A stretch of 64,000 nucleotides of DNA. Origin: Alopecurus myosuroides (Eukaryota; Streptophyta; Magnoliopsida; Poales; Poaceae). Both the position numbers and the translations under genes were made by a program. The stretch lies in NCBI GenBank assembly GCA_028641055.1, contig CM054060.1, forward strand, positions 241,642,833 to 241,706,832, read 5' to 3'. Below the pieces are notes generated by a model. The model ran no database searches and had not been told where the DNA came from. It worked only from the letters and a program-made list of their open reading frames with translations. Below, piece by piece: positions 45,046 through 57,985 of this stretch (position 1 is its first letter; the number at the start of each line of letters is the position of its first letter).

Positions 45046-46514
45046 CACTTTCCTAGGAAGAGAATGAAGTTTCATTTTTATTCTATTATTCGAACAAGTT
45101 ACAATTTGGATGCTTCTTCACTTGAAAACACTTGATTTTCTCTTTCTGTGCATAACAGAAAGGCGTTAAAGAAAAGCACTTCTTGCGAGATAACCCATGT
45201 TTTTATTTTTGCATTGTTTTCTCTGTTTTCTTGGAGTCAAGGTGTTGTATACTTTTGTAGCAACTCCTTTGTATCTTTATTTTCATGTTTTAGTTGTGCC
45301 AAGTAAAGTCTCTAGCGAAAGTTGGTGTTAGATTTGGATTTATGCGCAAAAAACATATTTATGCTGTCCACCGTAAATTTCGTGTAAAATCATAGAAAGA
45401 TCAAAATGACTTTCCAATTTTTCTACTTATTCCTCATATAATTTCGATTTTTTTATAGCTTTACGCTTTTTGATGTGAGCAACATAAGTGCCCCGAAAAA
45501 ATTCGTCTTTACAAACTGTTCTGGTTTTGACAGATTCTGCCTTTTTTTACTTGCATTCTCTCTTTTACTATGTCGAGTGGATTTATTTGTTTCACGAAAC
45601 ATCAGTGTATGTAGCTAATGTTTAAAAGTATTAATAACGCTTGTGTCCATGCTGAACACATGATTTTTTTTATTGTGCACTAACCCTCTAATGTCAATTA
45701 CTTTGAGTGTGGTGTGAAGGAAGTTTTCAAGGGTCAAGAGAAGAGGGTTATATAATGTGATCAAGAAGAGTGAAAAGCCAAAGCTTGGGGATGCCCCATG
45801 GTTCATCCCAGCAAATTCTAAGAAGACTCAAGCGTCTAAGCTGGGCATCCACTTCTTCATCAACAATCATGTCACTACAAGTGAAACTATATTTTTATTC
45901 GGTCACATCATATGCGTTTTACTTGGAGCGTCTGTTTGTTTTTGTTTTTTTTCCTTGATGCGATAAATATAGTTGGAACCTAGCATTGTTGTGTGGGAGA
46001 GACACGCTCCGCTTTTTCATATGAATACTAGTTATGCCCGTATTCTTAGTTTTTCTTCTAGCTGCTGCAATCCTTTTAACTCCTATTTTCATGCATCTCT
46101 TATTCAGAGCTGTTAGTTCTAGTAGAATAGTATTAGTACTCTCTTGTTTTATTTCTATATCATTTGGAGAGTTTGTGTTAAAATATATATTGAATGGTGC
46201 TTGATGGAAATAGAAAATGCTACATGTGTTAGATGGTATAACGAAAAAACTTGCATATTCTTGTCGATCACTAAATTGTTTCACTTGATTATTTGCTGTT
46301 GTTTTATGATATTAATATGCTTAATGGTAAACTTGCTGGTTTAGTAGAGTAAAAACAATTAACAGTTGGTCTAAAAGCTTGAAACTGTGTCACACTCAAA
46401 TTACCAGTTGATAGGATAACGGTATATGACTTCCTTTGCTGATAGCAATCATGACGGATTTTTGTTACGCGCTACGATCGGGGTAGCTAAGAGTGACTTG
46501 TCACTGCCACGGAC
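45046..46514 (+). other. Non-coding 3' region of the Athila-like element
   Basis: AT-rich, with the sequence block common after the protease in this group (45160-45560). No ORF of interest. 46380-46514 may already be other sequence. The last five bases, CGGAC (46510-46514), are the expected target duplication of the next element. Confidence 0.55.
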
Positions 46515-49500
46515 TGTCGGACCCCGGTCCCAGAGATATACATACTGTTATGCGCTCCTAGGCATGGACTCACAAGGGCTTCAGGGTTACCAGCCCCGGC
46601 CGCAACAAACAACGGCAGGCAGACTGGATTCATCGGCACGCAGTCCGGATCCCCGGTCTACTACTCCTTGTATCCATACTAGTCATAACCAATTATGCAT
46701 ACCCAAGCGTCCACAAGTCGGATGAAACTGAAGGAACGGGACCAAAGTTATACAGAGCTGCTATGTGTCCAGAAAGTGCAACAACAATCAAGGGTTGCTG
46801 GGGTTACCTCGCCCCAGGCCGAATCACATCGGCAGGCGGGCTCGGACATGGATCATCGGCTCCACAACCCCTCGACTGCGACAACTATGCAGCCATAGCC
46901 AAAACTGTATAACAATGAGCTCGAAACCAAAAACCGATCAAAGCAACACTCTAGACATGAAAGTTGTATTAAACATATGTTACTAGAGTATAGCTTTACA
47001 AACAGAGGTCACATGACCCAACATTACATCAGACAACGGAAGGCAAATTATGTTGCTAATCAACAAGAACCAAAAAGGCCTAAGAGGCCACAACATAAGG
47101 CGACGTCCCAGCCCATAGATTCCAGGCTGCTACCTAGGAACCCCAAACTACTTATCGATGTCCACGTTGAAACACCACCGAAGTGAGTAACTTCACCTGA
47201 ACCAAGTTGAAGCAAACATGAGTACGGGAGGTACTCAACAAGACTTAGTTAACCTATTATATATCTGCTAGTTTCAGAAAGGGTTTTATGATGGCTATTT
47301 TGCGTAAAGCAATCTTTGTTTTCCAAATCGAGGAGGAATAGCACGTCTTGTGGAATGTTTTCAAAATAGATGAGAAAACTACTCAACTTCTGAAATCATC
47401 ATCTTTTCATCCACCAACATCATTTCCCAGAACCTCACATGCTACAAGGGTCACCCCTCCCGGCATCTCCGGGAAGGCACCCTTCATTCATTGCCAACAT
47501 CTTTTACGCCACTTTCAAGTTATCTATGACCCCGTGACTTTCACCAAGTCGTCCATAACCGTGGACATGGCTTTCCGAAAGATTTATCCCTGTAGGGTGG
47601 TACACTTTACCACACGTACCCTCCGACTCTTAGCGCCACATGTACGCTCTTCCATGGAGCGCGGCAGAGGGTGGCTGGCTCCGACCTTTACCTTGTCGAG
47701 CCCTATCCATGAGTCAACCCAAACAGGGCCACCCCGTCAACAGGGAGGTGGCCACCTCCTGACGGCACCTGTTCTGTGAGTCGGGATCAAGATCCGTGTA
47801 CGTCCATCACTTGTCCCGGTCACGCCCTAAACACCTCCAAAAGGTTTTTAACTCACACGCAGATGGAACTCCCAAACTACGTGACTCAAGGATAGAACCA
47901 AACAAGTTAGTTAGTCAGGCGAGGTTCATTGGCTCGATCGTGTGGTTGCACACTCAGTCTTGCTTTCCGCGGCGAGACCTTAATCCTAGGGTTGGCAAGT
48001 ACAGGACAAACAACCACTTCCCAAGTGGCCTCCCGTCCAAGCCTTAGTCAGGTTAACCACACAATTCTCATCTCACCACGTCATCATATCATACTAGGTT
48101 ATCGCAGCTCTGATTCATCAACCGGATGGAGCATAGGTAAACAAACATGTATGACTAAGCGAAGCAGATATGAGGCTCTGGCGATGCGCACAAGCAAATC
48201 TATGGCGACTAGGAGCAGTGGACCAGAATATTGAGGCAATGCAGTATATAGGCAAACTATATCTACTAGCATCAAATACTTTAGAATCGAATGCAAAATG
48301 CGAGAATCAAATGTTGTTGGAAAACATATATGAGCAGATAAGAGGTTATGCTTGCCTTGGTTATAAGAAAACCATATAGAGACTTCAGGAATAAGTGCTT
48401 GACTTGTCGGTTAAGATCAAGTATTCACCATTGGATCGTCGGCCTTCTCTTCGGACTCGCGTTCTACCGAGGGGAAAACAACACCTAAACAAAGAAGAAC
48501 AATCAACCATGGCATCGATGCAATGTGCAATATGTATGCATGAACAAGTTAATGCACTGATATAAAGCCCTAAACATGATCGTTGGGTTGCTAGGGCTCG
48601 TATGTCAAATATGCAATTTTACTGAATTATCCCAAAATAGACCCCGGAGGGGCACTTCGCACAATTCTGAAAGTGAGTACAAGTTAAAGTTCTCAAATGG
48701 GTTTGAAAACATCATAAACAGGTTGCATTTGTCATTTTTATCATTTTGGTATATAACTTTTAATTTTCTAATTTTATTGAATAAAAACTTATTTTTCTAT
48801 TTTTAAAAGAATTAAACAACATTAAATAAATGCTCATTTTTTGAACTTTGCCAAACATATATCAAAATGATATATTTGGGTAGATTACATTTTTATGAAA
48901 ATTTTGGTACCTTCCTTTTATTTTTCTGAGGTATAAAACAGAAGTTATTAAAATACCAATTTTATTCCTTATCTGGAATTTCCTGGATTTATCAAAAAGG
49001 GAAAAAATGATGTCACTATGATGTCACTTTGGCATCACATTGCTCTGTTCTTCACAGTTGATTCCAGATTCGATCGAATTAGTGTGTAACTTGAAAATTA
49101 AACAACACAACGAGGAAGAGGAGGTCAAGGGGAGTTGAGGGGTGGTGGCGGACGGCCGAATGGTGGCCGGATTACACGCCGGCGACGAGGTCCGACGGCG
49201 GCCGACGACGGCCCTCGAGGACAGGAAGCTAGAGGAAGATAGGGAGCCGAGTTACCGAGCGACCTCCACTCTTCGACTCAAGCTTTCGCTTCTGCTTTTC
49301 TCTTGTTTTGATCTATTAGCTAAATGTCGGAGGTTACCAGATCTCTGAGACTACCATCGATCCGACAGAGCGGAACGACCGGATCCATTCCAGCTTCACT
49401 TCAACCTTGCCAGCTCTATTGCTGGGATTCCTGGAAATCGCTCTACTTTTTCCAGCGATGAGTGATTGAGTAAGGTCTAATTCAATCTGTGTTATGACCT

Positions 49501-50454
49501 ACCTTTTTTGATTGAAGTAAACGAGAGCACACCTTCTTTCCCCCATAGGAACAGAGGTCAGGAGCTGCCGCATTCCTTAGATTTGGAAAGGGGGAGAGGA
49601 GAGGCTAGGGAAGCTGCAAGCTAAGCAAGTTAATCCTCAGTAAGCGGGTAGGGCACCGGGAAGCTCACCATGGCTCGGTGGTGCTCGTGGAATGGTCGGG
49701 GAAGGCCGGAGAGGAGCGGTGGCGGCGCATCGATGGCGGGAAGGCTCGCCGGCCGTGGGGAAGAAGAGGACGGCGCGGCCGACTCCGGTCGTCCCTGCTC
49801 ACGGCGCCCAGCTTGGAAGCACTAGGAGGTCCAGGCGGAGCCATTGGTGGTGTCCGCTCATCGCGGCGTGGTCGGAGACGGCGGGAAGGAGGCAGCGGCC
49901 AGAGAGGCAGTAGCTAGGGTTTGGGTTCGATCTGAGGAGGAGAAGCAGAGAGAGGGTGCTGCGATAGAGAGAGAGGAGGACAAGATGCAGACGTCACCTC
50001 CCTCTTATCCGCGCGAGTGAAGCAGGCAGGAGGTGGCAACTGCGACGGCTTCGACGAGCTTCCATCCTTCTGTCATGAGGAAGAAGCCGTTAAAAGGGAT
50101 TTTTATGGAAAACCCTATGGAATTTTTGGAAAACACCAAGAGGTCTTTCTCTGTTTTGAAACATGAGAGGAAATCTTTTTTTAGGGCCTTTTTGCAAACA
50201 GAAAAATTGGAAAAAAATAAGATTTGAAAACCTCACAAAATTTTCAACCTCACCATATTTTTCTTTGGTGAAATTGAATTATTTTCCAATACAAGATTTT
50301 GGAAACCAAAATAAGTACTATTTGTGGTATTTTCTCAAACCATTTAAATTCACAATTTAAATTGTTTCAAACATGATCTAAATTTTTGTTTTCATGCATG
50401 TATGATATGTACACAACACCACACACCCTAATTTAGCAAAACAGGGATGTTACA
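46515..50454 (-). repeat. 3' LTR of the LARD-like element
   Basis: On the plus strand TGTCGGACCCCGGTCCCAG to CAGGGATGTTACA. It contains a GC-rich stretch (49100-50050) that is likely transcribed leader in element sense, and T/A-rich stretches around 48700-49000 and 50080-50400. No gene. Confidence 0.88.
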
Positions 50455-50458
50455 AATC

Positions 50459-50469
50459 TACCCCCCTTA
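50459..50469 (-). promoter_or_regulatory. Polypurine tract of the LARD-like element
   Basis: In element sense AAGGGGGGTAG lies just before ATTTGTAACATCCC at the 3' LTR start. Confidence 0.7.
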
Positions 50470-53400
50470 CAAGAATCTCGTCCCGAGATTCGCGAAGGAG
50501 AAGAAAGAAGGAACACCGGTTTCGGAACGATCTTCTTGAACCTTGCGGTTTTCTTCTTGTAGAGGTTGATCCGTAGCACTTGCGAAGATATCCCACGGTT
50601 ACACCTTAGGCAGAGGGAAAACTCTGAGAAATTGATCTTCACAAAGATCGAGTATCTCATGGATAACTCATGATAGGAATGTTCATGAGGAACTGTTGAG
50701 TTAACAAGCATGAAACACATCGAGATAACGGAGGGAGTAGGAGAAGGTTTCAAGTTTATGAATGATGGTTCCTGAAAGGATTTAGAATATGAGCTTTGCA
50801 TAAGACTTTAAATCCTTTTGGAAAAGAAAGGTTGAACAACTTTTGACATCAAGGTTTCTTCAAAAAGAATACCAAAATGGGAAGGATTGCCTTGGATACC
50901 ATAACGTAATATCCGTAGACAAGGGAAAACACGAGAAAACACTGTAATTCGTGTGTCAGAGATTTTTTTGATACAGAATCATGTTCACTCTTCGGAGTGG
51001 ACACAAAAGATGAAGGAACTTTCATTCCGCTAAAGTTTGTCGAAAACTTTGTCAAAGATCGGGATGTTACTTCATGAGAAGAGGAGTAACCAAAGGAAAT
51101 TGGAACACCGTAATGAAGGAGGAACTCTTGGTCACACCATAAGGATGGTTAACCAACGGGGATTAGAATACCGGAAGGAATAAGGAATCTTTTTCCTATT
51201 GTGGATTTGACGTAGAAATACATATACCACATAGTTAAGATCCCACGGCTGAAGTGACTGACAAATTCACACAATGTATGAAATGAGCAGAACTTCAGGT
51301 ACTAACAACTTGAAAAAGGGAACTCATCAAAGGTGGTTACGAAACACCATGAGATGTTCTCATGAGGAACTTGTTTCCACTGGAACAAAGGTTCGGAGTA
51401 TCGATAAAGAGACATTGGAAGAAACATCTTCCAGGTTCTCCTGGATGTTTTAGATACCAATATCAGGCTTATGACAAGCCTTTTATAGGTAATCAGGTGA
51501 AAGTAGAACTCCGGTTTAAAGAACGGTGAGGAAAACTTGTTTGGAAAGAGCCACAAGAATTCTCACGGAGAGTGGTTGTTTTTACGGATTCAAAAAGAGA
51601 TGACATTAGGCCTTCCGGCTAACTATGTCAACCACAACATCAAGCATGCCAGATTTTCAAATGGACCTAATTGAAAACCCTTGAGGAAACACCAACCATC
51701 GTTGCTGCATGAGATTCAGCTCTGGTTAGTGGATAGATAACTCAGACTCGATATATGTGACCGGAGAGATTACACCAGTTACCAACGAGATACGTATGCT
51801 AGATTCTCAAGATATGGACTATGATGTCAAGATCAAGAGATGAGCGAGATTGCGGAACTCATGTACTAACAACTTGTAAAATACGGTTGCACCTACATGG
51901 TTTACTTGCAGAAGAACACATTCAGAGTCTTGGTTGGAAAGATGACTGCGAAGATAACGAAGTTCTTAAACTTCTTCACTTTAGTAGACAATCAGTCAGT
52001 GGCTTGTTGTGGATATGAACTTAATCAAGGAGTGGAGGTAACAACCTACCATCTCAAGAATAGTCCACACATGCATGACCGACTTGGGATTATTCCTGAG
52101 GAAACAAGGAAACTATACTCGGACCCATGTCGACAACTTTCACCATAAGCACATGGACTAGAGTAAGCCACTTCAAACATCCAGAACACAACTTTGCAAT
52201 GACACAAAGATGGTTCTCGAAAGTTTCCAATATTAGTGCCAATTGTTCAAAATGAGCCTCTTGCAACTTGGGGAAAATAGGGATGTTATCGATGGGCTAG
52301 ACAACACACTTATCAAAACACTCCAAGAAGAGGGACTCATATGGTACATGAACAAGGAAAAATATTGATCAGACCAAAGGACATGAAGGTGTAACTGGTG
52401 AAACACCCTGAGTGGAAACACCATCAAGATATCCCTTGGATCTGATCTTGGTTTGACGATAGCCAAATCAAATCAAGTGTTTGTTAGGTAGCATATCCAC
52501 GAGGGAGATACTATCCTTCTTCAACATGAGAAGAACTAGACATCCCATTGCAAGGGAACAAGTTAGGAAGAGCTCCTGTCTTTCAACTCTCCAAGTTATT
52601 GTTTTAAGCTCAACCAACTAGTTCAGGGTATCCAACATAGCTTCTTGGAGAAAGGAGCAATTCAAATTACCCCTTGCTTAGACATTACGGACAGGTAAAA
52701 ACATGGTGATACTTCTAGAAAGACAACCAGAATATCACAACCTACCGGTATGTCTTGGAGTTTGGAAGGAATCTTGGTTTTCAAAGCAACCGATATGGTC
52801 TTGAGAGATTTGGTATGAACCTAACTCTCTGACCGAGAATGTGCACCGGAATGAATGGATTTGGTAACACGGTCAACTTTAAATACAGACCTGATGATCA
52901 ATAGTGCTAAGAAGGATACAAATGTTTTCTTAGACTTTTTCAAAGCAATCAGAATTGCTAGGAATATCTTATACACACCTCAATGCACACCCAACATTAT
53001 CGGGCATTCAAACTTGTAGAAATGGTGAGTGAAGATGTGTAGGAGCATCACTTCATCAAAAAGGCCATGAAACTTAACACGACCTCTTGATATAGAATAG
53101 TGTGATACTCGAAGGTGGAACAAAACAGAAGCTAATGAAACTTCTTTAATCTGTGGATTACAAAACTTTGACCTAGTACTAGAGATGAAAGAGGTTCTGG
53201 AGTTTGTTTCTCCTGACATTCCAAGGTGGAACGTTCTGACGGAAAACAAGAGAAAATGCATTGAAAGAATCCAACACACATATGTAACTTGATGTCCAAA
53301 ACAACGGGTGGAGATTTGAGAGCAACTGGAAGGTGGAAACATGCTCAGGGAAGATCCTAAGGTCAAGTTGATTGCACAGGTTCGTACTCATTTGTAAGAC

Positions 53401-54200
53401 CCATGCTAAAAGATCGATATAGCTGAATCAAGAACGAAGATGTGGAATTCAAGATGACCACTCTTGTTGTGATCCCTTTTTATTCCAAGGGAGAACCTAT
53501 GGCCGTTGGAATTGAGATTACCTAGTCATCCTGAGGTAGAAGATGTTCCTCAGACCAACATAAATAAACTTGGGTTAAAGTTCAGCATCATGCACTGATG
53601 GAGTGAGCACCACATGGTTATAAAACCATACGATTTAACCCATCACAATTCAGCACATTCCGGGACCTTCGGTTCAAGTCCAAGGGTTTAAGACCTGGAG
53701 AAAAGAGTAACTACTATTCAAGTGCCTTAGGACACTACGAGTAGCAATCACGAGGTGTCTTTCAAAAGCCAAACATGACTCCGGAAGAATTGGAGTGGAG
53801 GATAAATGATACATTCGAGATTGAAGGAAATCTCGAGGTTCTTGATTTGAGACTTTTAGAACTTGATAATGTGGAATCCACACAAATATGAGAGATTGTG
53901 ATGGAAAGGAAATCTCTCAATTTAAACAAGAGAGAACGGAATATGGAACACACACGACTTTAGAAACTTTAACACTAGGTCAACTTGGGTAAAAGACGTC
54001 ATTGCCAAAGAAGGCACCTAGTTTTGAATGACTAGAAGAGATAGCAAATCAAAACAGGTAAGATGACAAAGAGTTAGAGCGATACCAGATAAGGAGTAAA
54101 AAGAATCCTAAGAAGGTTTTCACAACTCATTTGGAGTTTCAAAATAGTTTTCACAAACACTAGACTCAACATCGACCAAGCAGTAAGGTTTTCCAACAGG

Positions 54201-54219
54201 CAGTCCTGCTCTGATACCA
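54201..54219 (-). promoter_or_regulatory. Primer-binding site of the LARD-like element
   Basis: In element sense TGGTATCAGAGCAGGACTG, five bases after the 5' LTR end. Methionine-tRNA type. Confidence 0.85.
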
Positions 54220-54224
54220 AGACC

Positions 54225-56293
54225 TGTCGGACCCCGGACCCAGAGATATACATACTGTTATGTGCTCCTAGCCATGGACTCACAAGGGCTTCAGGGTTAC
54301 CAGCCCCGGCCGCAACAAACAACGGCAGGTAGACCGGATTCATCGACACGCAGTCCGGATCCCCGGTCTACTACTCCTTGTATCCATACTAGTCATAACC
54401 AATTATGGATACCCAAGCGTCCACGAGTCGGATGAAACTGAAGGAACGGGACCAAAGTTATACAGAGCTGCTATGTGTCCAGAAAGTGCAACAACAATCG
54501 AGGGTTACTGGGGTTACCTCGCCCCAGGCCGAATAACATCGGCATGGGGGCTCGGACATGGATCATCGGCTCCACAACCCCTCGACTGCGACAACTATGC
54601 AGGCATAGCCAAAACTGTATAACAATGAGCTCGAAACCAACAACCGATCAAAGCAACACTCTAGACATGAAAGTTGTATTAAACACATGTTACTAGAGTA
54701 TAGCTTTACAAACAGAGGTCACATGACCCAACATTACATCAGACAACGGAAGGCAAATTATGTTGCTAATCAACAAGAACCAAAAAGGCCTAAGAGGCCA
54801 CAAACATAAGGCGACGTCCCAGCCCATAGATTCCAGGCTGCTACCTGGGAACCCCAAACTACTCGTCGATGTCCACGTTGAAACACCACCGAAGTGAGTA
54901 ACTTCACCTGAACCAAGTTGAAGCAAACATGAGTACGGGAGGTACTCGACAAGACTTAGTTAACCTATTATATATCTGCTAGTTTCAGAAAGGGTTTTAT
55001 GATGGCTATTTTGCGTAAAGCAATCTTTGTTTTCCAAATCACGGAGGAATAGCACGTCTTGTGGAATGTTTTCAAAACATATGAGAAAACTACTCAACTT
55101 CTGAAATCATCATCTTTTCATCCACCAACATCATTTCCCAGCACCTCACATGCTACAAGGATCACCCCTCCCGGCATATCCGGGGAGGCACCCTTCATTC
55201 ATTGCCAACATCTTTTACGCCACTTTCAAGTTATCTATGACCCCGTGACTTTCACCAAGTCGTCAATAACCGTGGATACGGCTTTCCGAAAGATTTATCC
55301 CTATAGGGTGGTACACTTTACCCAGACGTACCCTCCGACTCTTAGCGCCACAAGTACGCTCTTCCATGGAGCACGGCAGAGGGTGGCTGGCTCCGACCTT
55401 TACCTTGTCGAGCCCTATCCATGAGTCAACCCAAACAGGGCCACCCCGTCAACAGGGAGGTGGCCACCTCCTGACGGCACCTGTTCTGTGAGTCAGGATC
55501 AAGATCCGTGTACGTCCCTCACTTGTCCCGGTCACGCCCTAAACACCTCCAAAAGGTTTTTGACTCACACGCAGATGGAACTCCCAAACTACGTGACTCA
55601 CGGATAGAACAAAACAAGTTAGTTAGTCAGGCGAGGTTCATTGGCTCGCTCGTGTGGTTGCACGCTCAGTCTTGGTTTCCGCGGCGAGACCTTAATCCTA
55701 GGGTTGGCAAGTACAGGACAAACAACCACTTCCCAAGTGGCCTCCCGTCCAAGCCTTAGTCAGGTTAACCACACAATGCTCATCTCACCACGTCATCATA
55801 TCATACTAGGTTATCGCAGCTCTGATTCATCAACCGGATGGAGCAGAGGTAAACAAACATGTATGACTAAGCGAAGCAGATATGAGGCTCTAGCGATGCA
55901 CACAAGCAAATCTATGGCGGCTAGGAGCAGTGGATCAGAATATTGAGGCAATGCAGTATATAGGCAAACTATATCTACTAGCATCAAATACTTTAGAATC
56001 GAATGCAAAGTACGAGAATCAAATGTTGTTGGAAAACATATATGAGCAGATAAGAGGTTATGCTTTCCTTGGTTATAAGAAAACCAGATAGAGACTTCAG
56101 GAATAAGTGCTTGACTTGTCGGTTAAGATCAAGTATTCACCATTGGATTGCCGGCCTTCTCTTCGGACTCGCGTTCTACCGAGGGGAAAACAACACCGAA
56201 ACAAAGAAGAACAATCAACCATGGCATCGATGCAATGCGCAATATGTATGCATGAACAAGTTAATGCACTGATATAAAGCCCTAAACATGATC
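54225..56293 (-). repeat. 5' LTR of the LARD-like element, interrupted
   Basis: Matches 46515-48583 and stops at TGATC (56289-56293), where the Copia element begins. In the other LTR copy the sequence continues ATGATCGTTGGGTT (about 48577), so the continuation is expected right of the Copia element, outside the window. Confidence 0.9.
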
Positions 56294-57952
56294 TGAAGGG
56301 GAACGTAGCATAGAAAACAAAAAAATTTCCTACACGCGATAAACCCAAATGGCCAAGATCTAATCTATGAGATGAAAGGCAACGGGGAGAAAGAGAGTCT
56401 TGAGATAACATACCCTCGAAGACTCAAAGTGGTACGAGAAAAGATCTCGTGGTTGGCGTAGTCGTTCTCACGCCGATCCCGAGCGAGAAGAAGAGCACCG
56501 CAATCCGGCGGTGCCTCCGTAATCGGTCACACGTTCAGCTCGATGAAGACTTCCGTTCCCTCGTTCCAGCGGGTTGCGGAAGTAGAAGATCCCTCCAGAA
56601 TTCCAGCAGCACGACGGCGTGGTGGTGGTGAAGAATCCCACGGTCAGGGCTTCGCCAAGCCGGAGACCATGGAATGGAGCAGCGGATGGAAGGGAAAATG
56701 TGTGAGAAAGTGTGTGTAGAAGAGAGAGCCCTCACCTTCCTTTTATAGGGGAGGGGGAGGCAGCCCAAGGGGGGGGGTGCGGCCAGCCATGGGTGCCCCC
56801 ACCCCTTCCTCTCTTCATGTGAGTGGAAGCTCCACTCAAACCCACTCAAAAATCCCTTAATTTCCCACTTGGAAAATCCAAAGGTTTTTCTTTAATAAAT
56901 AAATAAAACAGTTTTATTTCTTTATTTATATTTGTTAATTCCATTAACAAACATTTGCATGCAGCACCTCGAACCATTTGTTAATTCTATTAACAACCGT
57001 TCGACGAAAAACCCCTTGAACTATTTCAATTTTCCCCGAAACAATTCCGGAGCTGCCCAAAATATTCTTCGGTATTCCGTATCCTCTCTAAACGCTTCAT
57101 CGAACCTTAAGTGTGTCTCCCTACAGTTCGTGAATATTATAGACATGATTGAGACTCCTCTCCGATCAATAATCAACAGCGGGGTCTGGAAAACCGTGAT
57201 GACTCCTATATATTCAACGATGACTCTCGTGATCGTGTGAACCTTTCAACGTCGTAACGATTTCCCTTTGTCTCGCGATATATTACTTGTCCGAGATCCG
57301 ATCATCGGTATCCACTATACCTTGTTCGATCTCGTTATCCGACAAGTACTCTTTTCTCGTTCCCGTGATATAACATCCTAGTGATCAAATCACTTGCTTG
57401 CAAGCGGTGTCGATGTGATATCACCGAGAGGGCCCTGAGTATATCTATCCGTCATATTGGATGGACAAATCCCATTCTCGATCCATGAGCTTCAACCAAT
57501 ACTTTCCGAATATCCAATGCCACCTTTATAGTCACCCTTTTACGGTGTGACGTTTGATGTCATCAAAGTATTCTTTCGGTATTAGTGATTAACATGATCT
57601 CATGGTCTAAGGAATAATGTTACTCCGAATGTAAGACATAACAACAAAACTAAATGACTTGATCGTATTGTTATACTTAGTTTAGGGTTTAAGTTCATCA
57701 TGTCATTCTCCTAATGACATGACCCCGTTATCAACAACATCCAATGTTCATGATCAGGAAACCTTGATCATCTGTTTAATCAACGGGCTAGTTAAAAGAG
57801 AGGCTTCACTAGGAACGTTGGTTTGTTTATTAATCACACATGTATCAACGTTTCCGGTTAATACAATTCTAGCATGAGAAATAAACATCTATCATAAACA
57901 AGGAATAACATAATAAACACTTTATTATTGCCTCTCGGGCATATTCCCTTCA
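56294..57952 (-). repeat. 3' LTR of the Copia element
   Basis: Complete, 1659 bp. In element sense TGAAGGGAATATGCCCGAGA to GCTACGTTCCCCTTCA. TATAAAA at 56747-56741 is the probable promoter TATA box. Confidence 0.95.
56741..56747 (-). promoter_or_regulatory. TATA box in the Copia 3' LTR
   Basis: TATAAAA on the minus strand, conserved at 63618-63612 in the 5' LTR. About 450 bp from the LTR's 3' end, a normal place for the R start. Confidence 0.6.
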
Positions 57953-57967
57953 GTCTCCCACTTGCAC
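57953..57967 (-). promoter_or_regulatory. Polypurine tract of the Copia element
   Basis: In element sense GTGCAAGTGGGAGAC, directly before the 3' LTR start. Confidence 0.8.
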
Positions 57968-57985
57968 TAGGGGCAATAATCTATA

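Larger units (their letters stand above)
41290..46514 (+). mobile_element. Athila-like gypsy element with gag-protease only, truncated
   Basis: The order matches non-autonomous Athila-like elements of Triticeae (Sabrina/WHAM-type, by recognition): a long LTR (about 41290-42850), gag and protease, then a long non-coding 3' region. There is no RT, RNase H or integrase. The motif GGCGTTAAAGAAAAGCACTT (about 45161) after the protease is typical of this group. The LTR start is unclear, no second LTR is seen, and the right end is cut at 46514 by the next element. The usual TGGCGCCGTTGCCGG-type primer-binding site was not found between LTR and gag. Confidence 0.7.
50455..54224 (-). other. Degenerate interior of the LARD-like element
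   Basis: 3.77 kb without a long ORF. In element sense the end GAATCTCGGGACGAGATTC (50469-50487) followed by a G-run is shared with the chromovirus 3' ends. At 52371-52392, AGACCAAAGGACATGA plus GGTGTA matches the RT-coding part of the inner chromovirus (15579-15600). This points to a heavily decayed chromovirus polymerase rather than unrelated filler. Most of the remainder cannot be assigned. Confidence 0.6.
46515..56293 (-). mobile_element. Gypsy-type element with 3.9-kb LTRs and degenerate interior (LARD-like)
   Basis: In element sense the LTR starts TGTAACATCCCTG and ends GGGTCCGACA. The left (3') LTR is 46515-50454 (3940 bp), the interior 50455-54224, and the right (5') LTR begins at 54225 and is interrupted at 56293 by the Copia element; the rest lies beyond the window. 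The primer-binding site and polypurine tract are present, but no gag or pol frame survives. The two LTR copies differ by roughly 3% over the first ~680 bp compared by eye, so this is older than the other LTR elements here. Confidence 0.85.

Noticed and set aside
46977..48234. Several 65-143-codon frames in the 3.9-kb LTR, present again at 54693-55946
   Set aside because: They recur only because the LTR is duplicated. No recognisable domains and frames differ between the copies.
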